Shown: positions 41,262 to 52,182, counted from the stretch's first letter. The stretch: 64,000 nt of DNA from Gari tellinella (GCA_922989275.2 OV277869.1:23012189-23076188), one strand, 5' to 3'. The notes: generated from the letters alone by a model not told the origin. Made by a program: numbers and translations.

Positions 41262-41488
41262 CCCCTTATTCCAAAGATATGCATGTTTAGGCACTTAATT
41301 AATTCCTCCACTGAAGTAAATTATTCTGATTTATGTTTCATAAGAAAAAATTTCTATATCCTAGCAGATGGTAGCTTAAAGTGCGCTGAAAGTAAAGCCA
41401 AATGCGCCTTCAGGCGCGTTTGGCTTTACTTTCAACCTGCTTTAAGTGGTCTCCAAAACTAGAAACATGCTATACTCGGAGTAGAGTG
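41262..41488 (-). mobile_element. MITE-A with co-varied core arms
   Basis: TTAA 41258-41261 and 41489-41492. Core arms read AAAGTAAAGCCAAATGCGCC and its complement instead of the usual AAAGCAGAATG, so both arms carry the same substitutions. The right end ACTCGGAGTAGAGTG is worn. Confidence 0.8.
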
Positions 41489-41569
41489 TTAATACAATAT
41501 TGACCATGTGTTAAAACACATTGTTTAATGGTAATCAAAGTACTGTAGTACTGCAGGCTCGGACTTTAA

Positions 41570-41665
41570 GTTTAATGTAGAATAAAGTAATGCAGAAAGC
41601 TAATTATGGAGTGTCTGCATTACCATTGCCATGCATTAAGCAGAAACCTGCAGCGCTTAAAGACC
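41570..41665. repeat. MITE-H-type core-1 hairpin, imperfect
   Basis: TAAAGTAATGCAGAAAGC and GTCTGCATTACCATTGCC, then GCATTAAGCAGAAACCTG. Termini not visible. Confidence 0.45.
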
Positions 41666-41894
41666 CTAAAAACCCCGTATGACAGGATTTGTTTGTAGGG
41701 GGAGCTAGACTCGCACCAATATTTTTCTTAAGGATTCCATATAGGCTCTCCGAGCCAAAAATCACCATAGTATAGGGACAATTCATTTTGCAATTCTATA
41801 TTGGGAGTTTTTCTTCAAGCCTGAGGTCTGTCGTGTCATGTCAAACCACCACCATCCCATCAATCTAAACTTTCAAAATCAATGTGGGCCTATT

Positions 41895-42130
41895 GTTAGA
41901 CCAGTTACAATCACACCTGTAGTCAGCAACCACTTAATAGAAAATATCAATGGATTGTGCTTTAAAACAGGTGGCTGCTTAGTGCAGTACAAAAGTAATG
42001 CAGATATATATATCAAAAGCTCCAGAGGATCTTTCTGCATTACTTGTGTTCTGCATTAAGCTACAACCTGTCTTTAAGAGACCTTCTTCCTTCTTCATTA
42101 AGTGGCTGTTCAGTAGAGGTTTGACTGTAT
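41895..42130. mobile_element. MITE-H, right end clear
   Basis: Hairpin ACAGGTGGCTGCTTAGTGCA and complement-like arm around AAAGCTCCAGAGGATCTTT. Ends TCAGTAGAGGTTTGACTGTA. Confidence 0.65.
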
Positions 42131-42404
42131 TAAAGATCACTATTTAGATACGCATGTAACCTGACCAGCCAGAGGTTTTATGGGTTTCACCCTTAGTTGG
42201 TGTCTGCAGCTGAGACTTGACTAAGAAATATTGCGAAACAGTTTGGATCTAGATCAGATTCCAATAAGTTATATTAGCATGTGATCTGAATTTGAATGGT
42301 TTGTCTGCAGCTAGGAGTGTATTTCTGTAAATGTACAGAACATGGTGTCAATTTTGGTAGAAATCAAGTTTTATCAATCTATGAAATTCATCTTTTTAAA
42401 GCGA

Positions 42405-42762
42405 GTACCAAAAAACTCCTGAATTACGACCACTACGCGAAGTTTAGTTTTAGATGTTTAGGTGTATAAGGCAAGTGGTTTGTTTAAAAGCAACATGAAA
42501 GTAAAGCAGAAAGCTCCTGTAGGAGCTTTCTGCTTTACTTTTATCTTGCTTTAAAGCAGTGACCTGTCTTTACTCCTATGAATTGGGTTTGTTTTCAGTG
42601 GTTGTAATAGAGGGGTTTTACTGTATATGTAAAGTAGGATTTTAAGACCTGGGAATGGTTTACATGTCTTTACTCCTATGAATTGGGTTTATTTTCAGTG
42701 GTTGTAATAGAGGGGTTTTACTGTATATGTAAAGTAGGATTTTAAGACCTGGCAATGGTTTA
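42405..42762. mobile_element. MITE-G with tandemly duplicated right end
   Basis: A core-1 palindrome (CAACATGAAAGTAAAGCAG and complement around CTCCTGTAGGAG) is followed by a right end TAGAGGGGTTTTACTGTA that occurs twice: 42565-42664 and 42665-42762 are a 100-bp tandem duplication with about two or three differences, covering the terminus plus 40 bp of flank. Confidence 0.75.
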
Positions 42763-43581
42763 TTCAGGGACATGCACAGTAAAACTTTGAAAACTAAACT
42801 CTACCTTAACGGACTGAGCAAAAACCTGGTTTTAAAGAGATATATTGATTAGGGACATTTAGTGACCCTTTAAACATAATTTAAATTGGCAATCCTTAAT
42901 CCAAATAGAAGCATCTTTTAGAGCATTTAACTACTCATTCCTCATAGTGGTGCCTTTCATACTTCTACTATGTCTATGGCAGACATTACCCCAGTTCATT
43001 CAATGACCCCCTTCCTACAGGAGCTTTCTGCTTTACTGTCATCTTGTTTTAAGCAATCACTTGTCTTAAACATTGAAAACAAGCTATAAGGAAAGCTGTA
43101 GATTTAAATGCTCAGGACAACAGTAATGCATTTATAAAGCATTTTTCTTTTGGGCTGTTGTTGAAGAAACAAAGAAGAGATGTCCTTTCCAACAGTTTGC
43201 CATAGGGCGAGATCAGTAGCTGGCATCTTATCATGCTATCATGAAACTTAAATAGCATATATATTTAAAAAGAAAACACACAAAACCCCTGCCATTTTGT
43301 ATATTTAATTGCAATTATGTTTTTGGGTTGTAATTTGTTTAAAAGGGGGGACAGAATTAGCATTTTCACTAGTGTGACTAAGTCTTTCTTGGGATGGGGG
43401 GAAAAGCAATTTAATTTAATGGGGTTGGACTATCTGATTTCAAGCATTGGTCTGCTGTGGTTGATGTATTGGTCACACAGTCAGATAGTGTAGGCTGTTA
43501 CAATCAGACAATGCCAGTTTGGGAATACAGTCAAACCGGGGTATATCCTTTCCTGGAATTGTCCATTTGAAGTTTCACTTA

Positions 43582-43820
43582 ATAGAAGTGCCTTATTAGG
43601 GCATTTTATTTATTCCTCCACTAAAGAAAGGAGTCCCAATTTATACAGTCATGAACATGTATCATATGATAAGAAACATTTTCTATACCCTAGCAGATGG
43701 TAGCTTAAAGCAGGATGAAAGAAAAGCAGAATGTGCCTTCAGGCACATTCTGTTTTACTTTAAATCTGCTTTAAGTGGTCACCTGTCTTCAAAACTAGAA
43801 ACAGGCTATGGGGTAAAGGG
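43582..43820 (-). mobile_element. MITE-A beside MITE-B end
   Basis: The left terminus is replaced by a B right end (GGAATTGTCCATTTGAAG, 43555-43575). A then runs AATAGAAGTGCC to GGGGTAAAGGG. The core around GCCTTCAGGC is good. Confidence 0.7.
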
Positions 43821-44259
43821 TTTAAACTCTTTCCTCTATATAGCCATATGTACGAATCACCTATTCTTGATTGACATAATTCCAGTTTCCATTTAAGTCT
43901 TGCCCATTTCCAACTAATTAGGGTTGTTTCAAGTAAAATCTGCTTGTCTGTGTGTCAGGTTCTAATTATAGGGTCTGATCTGAGGGTCTACATTGTTTGC
44001 AAATACCAATAAATCTGTGAGCTCTAACATCAAAGTGCTGGATGGACAGGATTAGGGGTCAAACAGCCCTTGTTTCAAGTGTGTGACAGGTTCTAATAAC
44101 AGGAATGGACTCCCATCTTTGTGTCCTGACTAGGGGTCAAGGGTGAATGGTCATTCTAGGGCAAGATAATGAAAAGGGTCTGGTAATTCTCAGCTGACCC
44201 ATGGCTATGGCAGTTAGGACCCAAAGTCATTGTTCTTTATGCCATTAATTTACCCTTAC

Positions 44260-44500
44260 AGTGTGGAGACTGTCGTTTTCATCAGTTGCAAACTGTAGGT
44301 CCAGATCAGAGGGCCCTATACACTGTTACAGTTTGCAGAGGATGAAAAGGTCTGCACTGTTTGTTATACTTTTGACATTTTAGCCCCTTAAAAGCTAATG
44401 TAAACTGGTCATTTATCAGGGAAAGGAAGAGTCCATTTGTAGAATTTAGCAATGTTTTGAAACTGAATACCCGTAAATGATTGGGTATAGTTTTAGAAAC
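44260..44500. mobile_element. MITE-B subfamily, decayed
   Basis: CCTTACAGTGTGGAGACTG, core-2 pieces GTAGGTCCAGATCAGAGGGC and GGTCTGCACTGTTTG, then AAAGGAAGAGTCCATTTG. Same subfamily as 17801-18009. A smaller core-2 scrap precedes at 43965-44010. Confidence 0.55.
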
Positions 44501-44571
44501 AGGGGTGTATTATTTTGCAAATATTGAGCTATGTTTAAAATATTACTAGAGACTGAATGGAAGAGATTTAA

Positions 44572-44785
44572 CCCATTACCCCATAAATATGCCTTTTTAT
44601 GACTTGAATTTATTATTACAATGAAGAAAATAGTTCCACATTATACATCCATGAATATGTATAGCATAAGAAATATTTTCTATATTCTAGCAAATGGTAG
44701 CTTTTGGGCACATTCTGCTTTACTTCTAACCTGTTTTAAGTGGTCAATTCTCTTCCAAACTAGAAACAGGCTATGGGGTAATGGG
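44572..44785 (-). mobile_element. MITE-A, first core arm deleted
   Basis: TTAA 44568-44571, right flank ATAA. After GCAAATGGTAGCTTT it jumps to GGGCACATTCTGC. Ends CCCATTACCCCATAAATATG and GGGGTAATGGG. Confidence 0.8.
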
Positions 44786-45194
44786 ATAATTAATAGGCAC
44801 TCGGATGAAGATGTAAGAAGAGAAGTATTGGACAGATGCTTGTTTTAACCATTTTTATGCTCCGGACTTTGTAAAATAACCAATTTATGTTGAGTTTTGT
44901 TGCTGTTTTAAGTAAATATTTCTGAAGAAAAAAAATCACAACCAGTCATCAACATACCTTTATAAGAGGGTTCCTTAAAGGAGCTCTGAGACCAGGGTCT
45001 ACACTGTTTTTTATATGCTTGTAATGGTTTCCAGCATTGAAAAGGTCAACGTGAAGGACAAAGAAACCATAAAAATAATAAGGCATGCCCTGAAAGAAAA
45101 ATACATTGATTTCCTTTATTTTGTGGTCTTGATGGATGTAATTTGACCATTTCTGCCATCAGAAGATCAGTTATTCTCCTTCACTCATTACTGT

Positions 45195-45487
45195 TTGAAT
45201 ATGCCTTTTTACGCCTCCAATTTACTCTTTAAAGCAGGTTGAAAGTAAAGCAGTATGTGCATTAACCCTTTACAACATTGAAACACATTTCAATGCCTTT
45301 GATTTACCACTCCACAGAAGTAAATAGTTGCACTCTATAGTCGTGAATGAATATGCACCATATGAAATATAGTCAATAGCAGAAGATAGCTTAAAGCAAA
45401 TTGAAAGTAAAGCAGAAGCAAAGGGCATTCTGCTGTTCTTTCAGCCTGATTGAAGCGATCACGTCTTTTAAACTATGGGATGAGGAG
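45195..45487 (-). mobile_element. MITE-A fragment followed by MITE-A at its central TTAA
   Basis: 45195-45261 is an A left part ending in its core at GTGCA-TTAA. A second, worn A (45266-45487: CCCTTTACAACATTG to GATGAGGAG) follows. Chain continues with B and Q. Confidence 0.6.
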
Positions 45488-45491
45488 TTAA

Positions 45492-45745
45492 CCCATTGAA
45501 TCCAAGTGACGTCATGATTATACTTGTCATTTACAAACAGTGTACATAATTATGAAGAATTTAGATTAAACAGATTTAAATCTTTTATAGATGCAAATGG
45601 TGAAGACTCTGATCCAAACATCAGATCAGGGTCTGCACTGTTTGTTATTTTGATATCCATTGCAGTTCATTACCTAAATAGCAAAGATGGTCTAGATTTA
45701 ATTTGAAACTTGAATTATCCGTGTGAAGTTTCAGGGGCCAATTAG
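45492..45745 (+). mobile_element. MITE-B, TTAA-flanked
   Basis: TTAA 45488-45491 and 45746-45749. CCCATTGAATCCAAGTGACG to CAGGGGCCAATTAG. Core-2 has lost GAGGGCTCC. It shares each TTAA with a neighbour. Confidence 0.75.
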
Positions 45746-45749
45746 TTAA

Positions 45750-45982
45750 CTTCAAACACTATGTAACTGTTGTGGCTTATTAAGTTCCCTTGTGGATAAT
45801 TTTACTTGCCAAAACAAAAACCAGTCTAATTGGAATTCTGAGTAGTTTAATAAAATAATGCTCTAAATTAGCAAATAGTGTAGACCCTGATCAGAGGGCT
45901 CCTATAGGAGCCCTCAGATCTGGGTCTACACTGTTTGCAAATGTAATGAGTATATTTTAAACAGGTCTATGGTGTTGAAGAG
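45750..45982. mobile_element. MITE-Q, intact
   Basis: 233 bp, TTAA 45746-45749 and 45983-45986. CTTCAAACACTATG to ATGGTGTTGAAGAG. Perfect core-2 (45873-45940) around GGCTCCTATAGGAGCC. In the opposite orientation to the copy at 34000. Confidence 0.85.
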
Positions 45983-46207
45983 TTAAGTTAGCCTTCGTTA
46001 TCAGAACCCAAACTGTCATTCAGTGCGTTTTTGTGCAATTTTAAGTATAGACAAAATGAATATCAGAATTAAAGCAGACAGCATTTTGAGCACATCAAAG
46101 GGTTATGAATATTCATGATGAAGGGGGTCATTAAGGGATGTAAACAGTACAGCATCTACAAAGTTACAACTCCCTTTTCCATTAGAGAGATGCATCCTAT
46201 TGATTAA

Positions 46208-46437
46208 CCCATTACCCCATAGTATGTTTCCAGTTTTGAAAGCAAGTGACCACTTAAAGCAGGTTGAAAGTAAAGCAGATACACTTTTTACTTTCAACCT
46301 GCTTTAAGCTACCATCTGCTAAGACAAAGAAAATATTTCTTATGATACATATTCCTGATTGTATAAAGGGGAACTATTTTCTTTAGTGCAGTGATAAATT
46401 CAAGGCATTACTATTTGCATATCTGTAGAGTAAATGG
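46208..46437 (+). mobile_element. MITE-A, core shortened
   Basis: TTAA 46204-46207 and 46438-46441. CCCATTACCCCATAGTATG; core collapsed to AAAGCAGATACACTTTTTAC. A second-arm A fragment (GCACAATCTGCTTTAC to CAAAGAAACAGG) adjoins to 46507. Confidence 0.75.
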
Positions 46438-46689
46438 TTAATGCACAATCTGCTTTACTTTCAACCTGCTTTAACTGGTCACCTGTCTTCAAAACAAAGA
46501 AACAGGAATAATTTGTATGAAGCTATATGCAAGGGCAAACAAAAATTGTGTTGGAAAGCAGAGAAAAAATTTAACCAATGTGTTTATTTGCAGATATTCA
46601 TTTGCTTATCATTATGGTCTTTGTTTATAACAGTTGCCTCCCTTGGCATGATTTTGTAAAAATTAAGTTCACATGTGTTATCTCCCTTT

Positions 46690-46829
46690 ACATATTGTTT
46701 GTTTATACAGAACCTGTCAAAACTGCCTCTGGCTACTGATCTAAAAATAGAATTTTCAAACTTCATCTTGAGTGTCAAACAGTTTGGATCCAAACTTCTT
46801 GTAAGTTTCACTACTATCATGCTTATAGT
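46690..46829. mobile_element. MITE-D, partial
   Basis: GTCAAACAGTTTGGATCC and CTACTATCATGCTTATAG-TTAA; the left terminus is lost. Confidence 0.5.
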
Positions 46830-46951
46830 TAATAACATATAAATATGGTGAATCTGTTGAGTCTAATTCACAACAATAGTTGTCAGTTTTGTTCTTATTG
46901 TTTATTTAATGTTTCCTGATTATCTGTATAAACCTTTTCCAACCAATTTGC

Positions 46952-47079
46952 ATGGCTCCAGATAAGACCAACATTTCCAATACTAAATTATTGTGTTTCA
47001 ACCGAACAAAATGTTGTGACTCTTCATTTGAAATATCATGAAGAGACAATACTAATGAGTAGTCACAACATAGGGTTAA
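46952..47079. mobile_element. MITE-E left part, hosting MITE-A
   Basis: GGCTCCAGATAAGACC to CTAATGAGTAGTCACAACAT and AGGG-TTAA, where a MITE-A begins. I could not find the matching E right part beyond 49246. Confidence 0.6.
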
Positions 47080-47207
47080 CCCATTACCCCATAAATACGC
47101 CTTATAACGCCTTTAATTAATTCATCCACTGAAGAAAATAGTTTCAATTTTTACTGTCACAAATAAAAATCATAGGAATTTTTTTTCTATATTCTAGCAG
47201 ATAATAG

Positions 47208-48874
47208 TGTTGTAAAACTGGAGTTGACCCGACATGCTTGAGCAGATTTCTGCTCAGATAGCAAATTGCTTATTTTGATTCTTAAGACTTGTAGACCAAA
47301 TATAGTTATGATTTTGGTCACGGTAGCTGCGAGATATGTTTCCGCAACTACCGGTGCAAATATTTTAGGTTGATATTGCATTTTTAGTGTTTTAATAGAG
47401 ATTTTCTATCTTGGCCATTTTCTACTATATAACCATATAGAGGGAATTGGCTCAGGTGTGAAATCTTATTTAATAAACATAAATTCAGTAGAAACTCAGC
47501 CTGATTAGGCATTTATACTTTATTTCTACCTTTTCTAATAGTTTTTGGTGGATGACATTGTTTGGATCCTGAGTTACCTGCTCAAATGTAGATCTGTCTA
47601 CATTTGGCAGGTGGCCCAGATCTGTCATTCAGACTCTAATAAGTGCAATATCTTCTTGTACAGTGGTATTTTTCACACATTTAAAAGCCTACTATGTAGA
47701 CTTTTGTTGTCTTAAGGGTTTTCACATGTTCATTTGTATGAATAGGGCCAGGTAATGCTGTAATTTAGATAAATTGTGTTGAGGAGCTAGATCCTTAGTA
47801 AAGATAGGCATTCAAAATGGCCGCCAGCTGAAAAAGCAATGATTTGCTCTTCCAATTGGGGCTTTATCTCTGTCAATAAATTACTATAAATTCTAGATTT
47901 ATACTCATAATATGTCTAAAGGTTTAAAGTTTATGATAGATATGTTTAGGGAACTTGATAAAGTAGGATTTTTGTGTATTTGATGATTTTCGGCTGATAT
48001 CTGGGTCTAGAAATTCTAGACCCTTCACTGCTCATATTTTGAAACATCACTTATATATTGTATTTGGCCACTCTGAATATAGATTTGATAGTTTTGATTT
48101 AATAGCTGTTATTTGAGCTACTTTTTAGTAATTTAGAATGTGTCTTTATAATAAGTAATTATTTTGTATTTAGCCCTAAAAACAGGAAGGGCTATTATTT
48201 GCCCTCAGCCAATGAGAAGGCTCGATTAGGGTCATGTGATTAAGGCTCTCCCTCTAACCTATAAATACAGGTGGAGAAGCTCAATCACACACACTTACTC
48301 AGACCAGCAACTAGAAAGATACATTCTACCCTGCCTTACACTGGCAGGTTAGATTTTGTTCTTCTAGGTGGAACTTATTTATTGCTTAGAATACACTTAG
48401 GAACATTTTCTGCTTTATTTAACTACATTTCTAAATTGAGTGTGTCACTTTTAAAGCCATTTAACTTAGCACCATTTTTAGTCTTCACTTCTTACTTTAA
48501 GCATTTTGGCTGTTTGCTATTTAGATCTTTTTGCTAAATTATTGATTGCATTTAAAGCAGCATACTTAAGTTTTTATCTGGCTTTAGTCATTTATGTAAA
48601 TAATGCTTTTATTCTTTAGATTAGATTAGATTAGAACTGTTTGATAAAATACAAGTGATTAACACTGATTTTATTCTTTTGTTTTACTTATTTAGTTTTT
48701 TCTGACCATTTGGTCAGTGGTGTCCATCCTGACAACTGTTTATCTCACTAATGTTATGTAAAACACCTTATCTTCTTACATAACATTGGCAAGGTAAACA
48801 ACCTTAGTTAAAACCCAGCTTTTGGGTTGCCTTCCGCTCGTTAAAAACCCGTGTAAAAACCCAGCCATTTAACA
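47208..48874 (+). mobile_element. Solo LTR, 1667 bp, TG...CA
   Basis: Begins TGTTGTAAAACTGG and ends CCATTTAACA. Flanked by ATAG (47204-47207 and 48875-48878), a 4-bp duplication (5 bp if the last A is counted). No gag-pol sequence is present, so it is a solo LTR left by recombination between the two ends of a retrotransposon. Superfamily undetermined: the duplication length fits Ty3/gypsy or BEL. The longest frame (88 codons at 48271) resembles nothing and is not called. Confidence 0.82.
48205..48275 (+). promoter_or_regulatory. Predicted LTR promoter (CCAAT and TATA)
   Basis: CCAAT at 48209-48213 and TATAAATA at 48260-48267, spaced about 50 bp, followed by a CA-rich start region (TCAATCACACACAC). 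The layout of a U3 promoter reading in the same direction as PARD3. A clear polyadenylation signal downstream within the LTR was not found. Confidence 0.55.
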
Positions 48875-48916
48875 ATAGCTTAAAGCAGGCTGAAAGTAAA
48901 GCAGAATGCGCCTTAA

Positions 48917-49159
48917 CTCTTTCCTCCCTGAAACTTTAAATGGACAAATCCAGTTTCGATTTTAGTCTAGTCCATTTCTGACTTTTAAGGGTTGTTTTTG
49001 TCAATTTTTGGAATTATGACAAACAGTGAAGACCCTGATCAGAGGGCTCCTTTCGGAGCCCTCTGATCTGGGTCTTCACTGTTTGCATAGGACAAGTGTA
49101 CTATTCACATGTACACTGTTTGAAAAGCACGCCTATATGCGGGACTAGGGTTCAAAGGG
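48917..49159 (-). mobile_element. MITE-B, intact, in hairpin centre of MITE-A
   Basis: 243 bp between TTAA 48913-48916 and 49160-49163; the host reads GAATGCGCC-TTAA before and TTAA-GGCGCATTC after. Ends CTCTTTCCTCCCTGAAAC / TAGGGTTCAAAGGG. Core-2 around GGCTCCTTTCGGAGCC. Confidence 0.92.
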
Positions 49160-49345
49160 TTAAGGCGCATTCTACTTTACTTTCAACCTGCTTTAAGTGG
49201 TCACATGTCTTCAAAACTAGAAACATGCAAATGGGTTATGGGTTAAGTGGAGAAGTAAAAGAGATAAATCAATAGTTAATTCTCTGTCTTCTATAGCAGC
49301 AACTTATAATTAGAATTCGAAAATTATTATCTGCTTTACAATTCC

Positions 49346-49597
49346 TTTACTCCATAGCCTGTTACTAGTTTTGAAGATTGGTAACCACTAAAAAGCAGGT
49401 TGGAAGTAAAACAGAATGTGTCTTAAGGTGCATTCTACTTTACTTTCAACTTGCTTTAAGCAACCAGCGACTGGCCGGGATATAGTAAATACTTTGTATG
49501 GTGCATATTCATAAGTTCATAACTGTATTAAGTGGAACTATTTTCTTTAGCGGAGGAGTAAATTAAAGGTGTAAAAAGGTGTGTTTGGAGTAATGGG
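49346..49597 (+). mobile_element. MITE-A, left site lost
   Basis: CCTTTACTCCATAGCCTG to GAGTAATGGG, right TTAA 49598-49601. Core around GTCTTAAGGTGC. Confidence 0.78.
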
Positions 49598-50312
49598 TTA
49601 ATACAAACCAGGGAAATGTTATCACAGCTGTTTTCCCTGGCATCACCACTCTCCAATCAGAAATGATAAACTCCACAAAAATCAAAGGAAGAAAACATTC
49701 CATTTTCCTGAACTCATTCACAAGTAAAATTTATATCTCTTTGTAGCCATTTTGAATCCAGATCAGATACTCATTCAGCAGGTTTCTAACTTTAATCCTA
49801 GGATTTTCCCAGAAAGAATATTAAATTTTCCAATGATAGGGAATAGTGGATTTTTTCTCAAAAGATTTTAAGCCAACTATATATTCGAAGCAGCAAACAG
49901 TCTTAAGGTATGAGAATGATATCATAAATACTTGTTGATGTAAGATAGGCGAGGCTTCTGGGTTAGATAACTGATTATGAATGGACGTGCCACTTAGAAT
50001 CCCCCACCCATGAGATAAAAACATATATTTAACCCATGAGATATTGAAATATATTTAACTAATGTCAGGTATAAGTCAACATGTGCTCAGTAAATACTGA
50101 ATAAAAGAAGCATAGCTACTTAAATGTTTGCTTAATGAAGGACAAAAGTAATTCAGAAAGCTCCTACACTAAGCTGTCACCTAGCTGTTCTTGAGACTAC
50201 CACAATTCTATCTTCTCTTTGTTTTGTTGTTTAGAACAAGTTTCATTATATAGAAAGGTGAAAAGTACAAATATGAAGAAAAAACCTTTTCAACCATGAA
50301 AGAATATTGGCA

Positions 50313-50725
50313 GTCCTTCTTCTGCTGAATATTCATGTAGTGATGTACAGTCGAACTTCGCTATCTCGAATTCGGTTAAGTTGAACATACCCGTATTTCA
50401 AAGTTAAAACGTTGCTAAGCCACGTTTTAACTTCGAAATATGGGTATATGTTCGACTGAACCGAGAATGAAATAATGCATTTCATGTGTCGAACTATGGG
50501 ATAGTTTGAGTTAAGAGAGTTCGAGCTTTCGAAGTTCAACTGTATAAAAGTCTGTACAATGAAATAAATACCTATAATCTGAACTCCCCAGGAGAGATGC
50601 AAACTCATGTCAAACATATCCTATAAGAAAACAGTGCAGACCCTGATCTCAGGAACTGTCCGATATGGGTCTTCACTGATTTCTAAAAGTGTTAGTATAG
50701 TATAATACATTATTTAGTAGAAGGC
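50313..50725. mobile_element. MITE-C split by MITE-F
   Basis: Left part CCTTCTTCTGCTGAATATTC; right part resumes after the TA-flanked F at 50545 and holds CAGTGCAGACCCTGATCTCA, then AGTAGAAGG-CTTAA. C is older than F. Confidence 0.65.
50346..50544. mobile_element. MITE-F, intact reference copy
   Basis: 199 bp TACAGTCGAACTTCGCTATC to CTTTCGAAGTTCAACTGTA, TA at both ends. The inner palindrome TATTTCAAAGTTAAAACGTT is nearly perfect. Confidence 0.87.
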
Positions 50726-51055
50726 TTAAAATTAGAGCCACTAAAACACATCCTTAATTAAAGCTATTGACTTACTACATGTATGATGAGATAAACTTCA
50801 CAGTGGGGTAATTAATTTGAGCTTAATCAGTGAAAATTGTGTTGTGTATATTTGTGTATTATGGAGTTATAGATTGCTCGGGTCAGATAGTCTTGCCATA
50901 TCTAGTGTATCATTCAATATATCATATTACCGGGTAAAGCCCGTAGAGTGCTGAATTTACAAATGGGTTCTTCCATTTTCTGATTAAATAACAATTTTAT
51001 TTTGACTCTTGAGGGATTTGTTCACTCTGATCAAATATTTAAATGTACATGTTAA

Positions 51056-51123
51056 GCAAACAGAGTAGATCCTGATCAGAGGGCTCATTAAGGAGCCCTC
51101 TGGTCTGGATCTATGCTGTTTGC
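51056..51123. repeat. Core-2 hairpin
   Basis: GCAAACAGAGTAGATCCTGA and complement around GGGCTCATTAAGGAGCCC. It sits in a decayed B-subfamily element that includes TCTTCCATTTTCTGATTAAA upstream. A core-1 scrap follows at 51195-51330. Confidence 0.6.
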
Positions 51124-51352
51124 AAAGGATCATTATACTCTGACCCACTGTAAGAGATAATTTTCAACTTAGATTGAAACATGTATTCAACAGTCATTCC
51201 AAGTAACGGATACAGGGAGGGTCTTTTAAGATAGGTTGCCGTTATACACAAGAAGAAAAGCTCCCTTAAAAGCTCTTTGGGGAGCTTAAATATCTGCATG
51301 ACTTTATGTACATGCACTAAGAAGCCTCTACCTGTCTTTAGAGATACCTTTA

Positions 51353-52182
51353 AATAGCTCGCCTATTCGGAGAATGTGGGGGGGGGCTTATGGAATCACG
51401 TTGGCGTTGGTTTTTCATGGTTAAAGTTTTGGGGTAAGTGTTGTAATGCACTAACACTACATGAAATATTTTCATTAGGAAGCTGATATTTGGAATGGAG
51501 GTGCCCTGTGGGTTAAACATTGATGTTGTGTAGTTAAAATTTAAAAAAATTAAATTTAGTCAAAATTTCACCTTTTGTGGACTTAGGTTTTTCGGCTGAT
51601 TTCTCATGGTTAAAGTTTTGGGGTAAGTGTTGTAATGCACTAATACTACATGAAATATTTGTATTAGGAGGCTGATATTTGGAATGGAGGTGCCCTGTGG
51701 GTTGAACATTGATGTTGCATAGTTAAAATAAAAAAAATAAAAAATTTAGTCAAATTTTCACCTTTTGTGGACTTAGGTTGGCTGAATTCTCATGGTTAAA
51801 GTTTTGGGGTAAGTGTTGTAATTCACTATAATACTACATGAAATATTTGTATTAGGAAGCTGATATTTGGAATGGAGGTGTCCTGTGGGTTGAACATTGA
51901 TGTTTCGTAATTAAAATTAAAAAAAAGTTTAAATTTAGTCAAAATTTTACCTGTTGTGAACTTAGAGTTTTGGGACTGAAATTTCAAAGTTAGTTATTTA
52001 GTAAGTGTTTGAATGCACTTAATATACTACATGGCATATTTGCATTATAATAAGCTGATATTTGGAATGGAGGTTCCCTGTGGCTTGATCAATGTACTGA
52101 TACACTTTTCTATTGATAGTTACCTATTTAAGAAAGGTTTATATAGTAAGGCGAGCTTTGCTGTTCTCCGACAGCTCTTGTT
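51353..52182 (+). mobile_element. Second Helentron-like family, 830 bp
   Basis: 5' AGCTCGCCTATTCGGAGAA (51356-51374); 3' AGGCGAGCT (52149-52157), then hairpin GCTGT-TCTCCG-ACAGC (52160-52175) and TCTTGTT. Inverted subterminal pairs are AGCTCGCCT/AGGCGAGCT and TCGGAGAA/TTCTCCGA. The body is three clear tandem units of about 187 bp (CATGGTTAAAGTTTTGG at 51416, 51605, 51791) and a diverged fourth. Same plan as the elements at 39418 and 62335, with different sequence. Confidence 0.7.

Larger units (their letters stand above)
47080..49242 (-). mobile_element. MITE-A host of an LTR and a MITE-B
   Basis: TTAA 47076-47079 and 49243-49246. Host pieces are 47080-47207, 48879-48916 and 49164-49242, which sum to 245 bp, the standard A length. 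The LTR entered beside AATAG and the B copy at the central TTAA of the hairpin. Confidence 0.88.

Noticed and set aside
48271..48537. 88-codon open frame as a possible gene
   Set aside because: It lies wholly inside the solo LTR, starts in the predicted transcript leader, and shows no recognisable domain or splice context.
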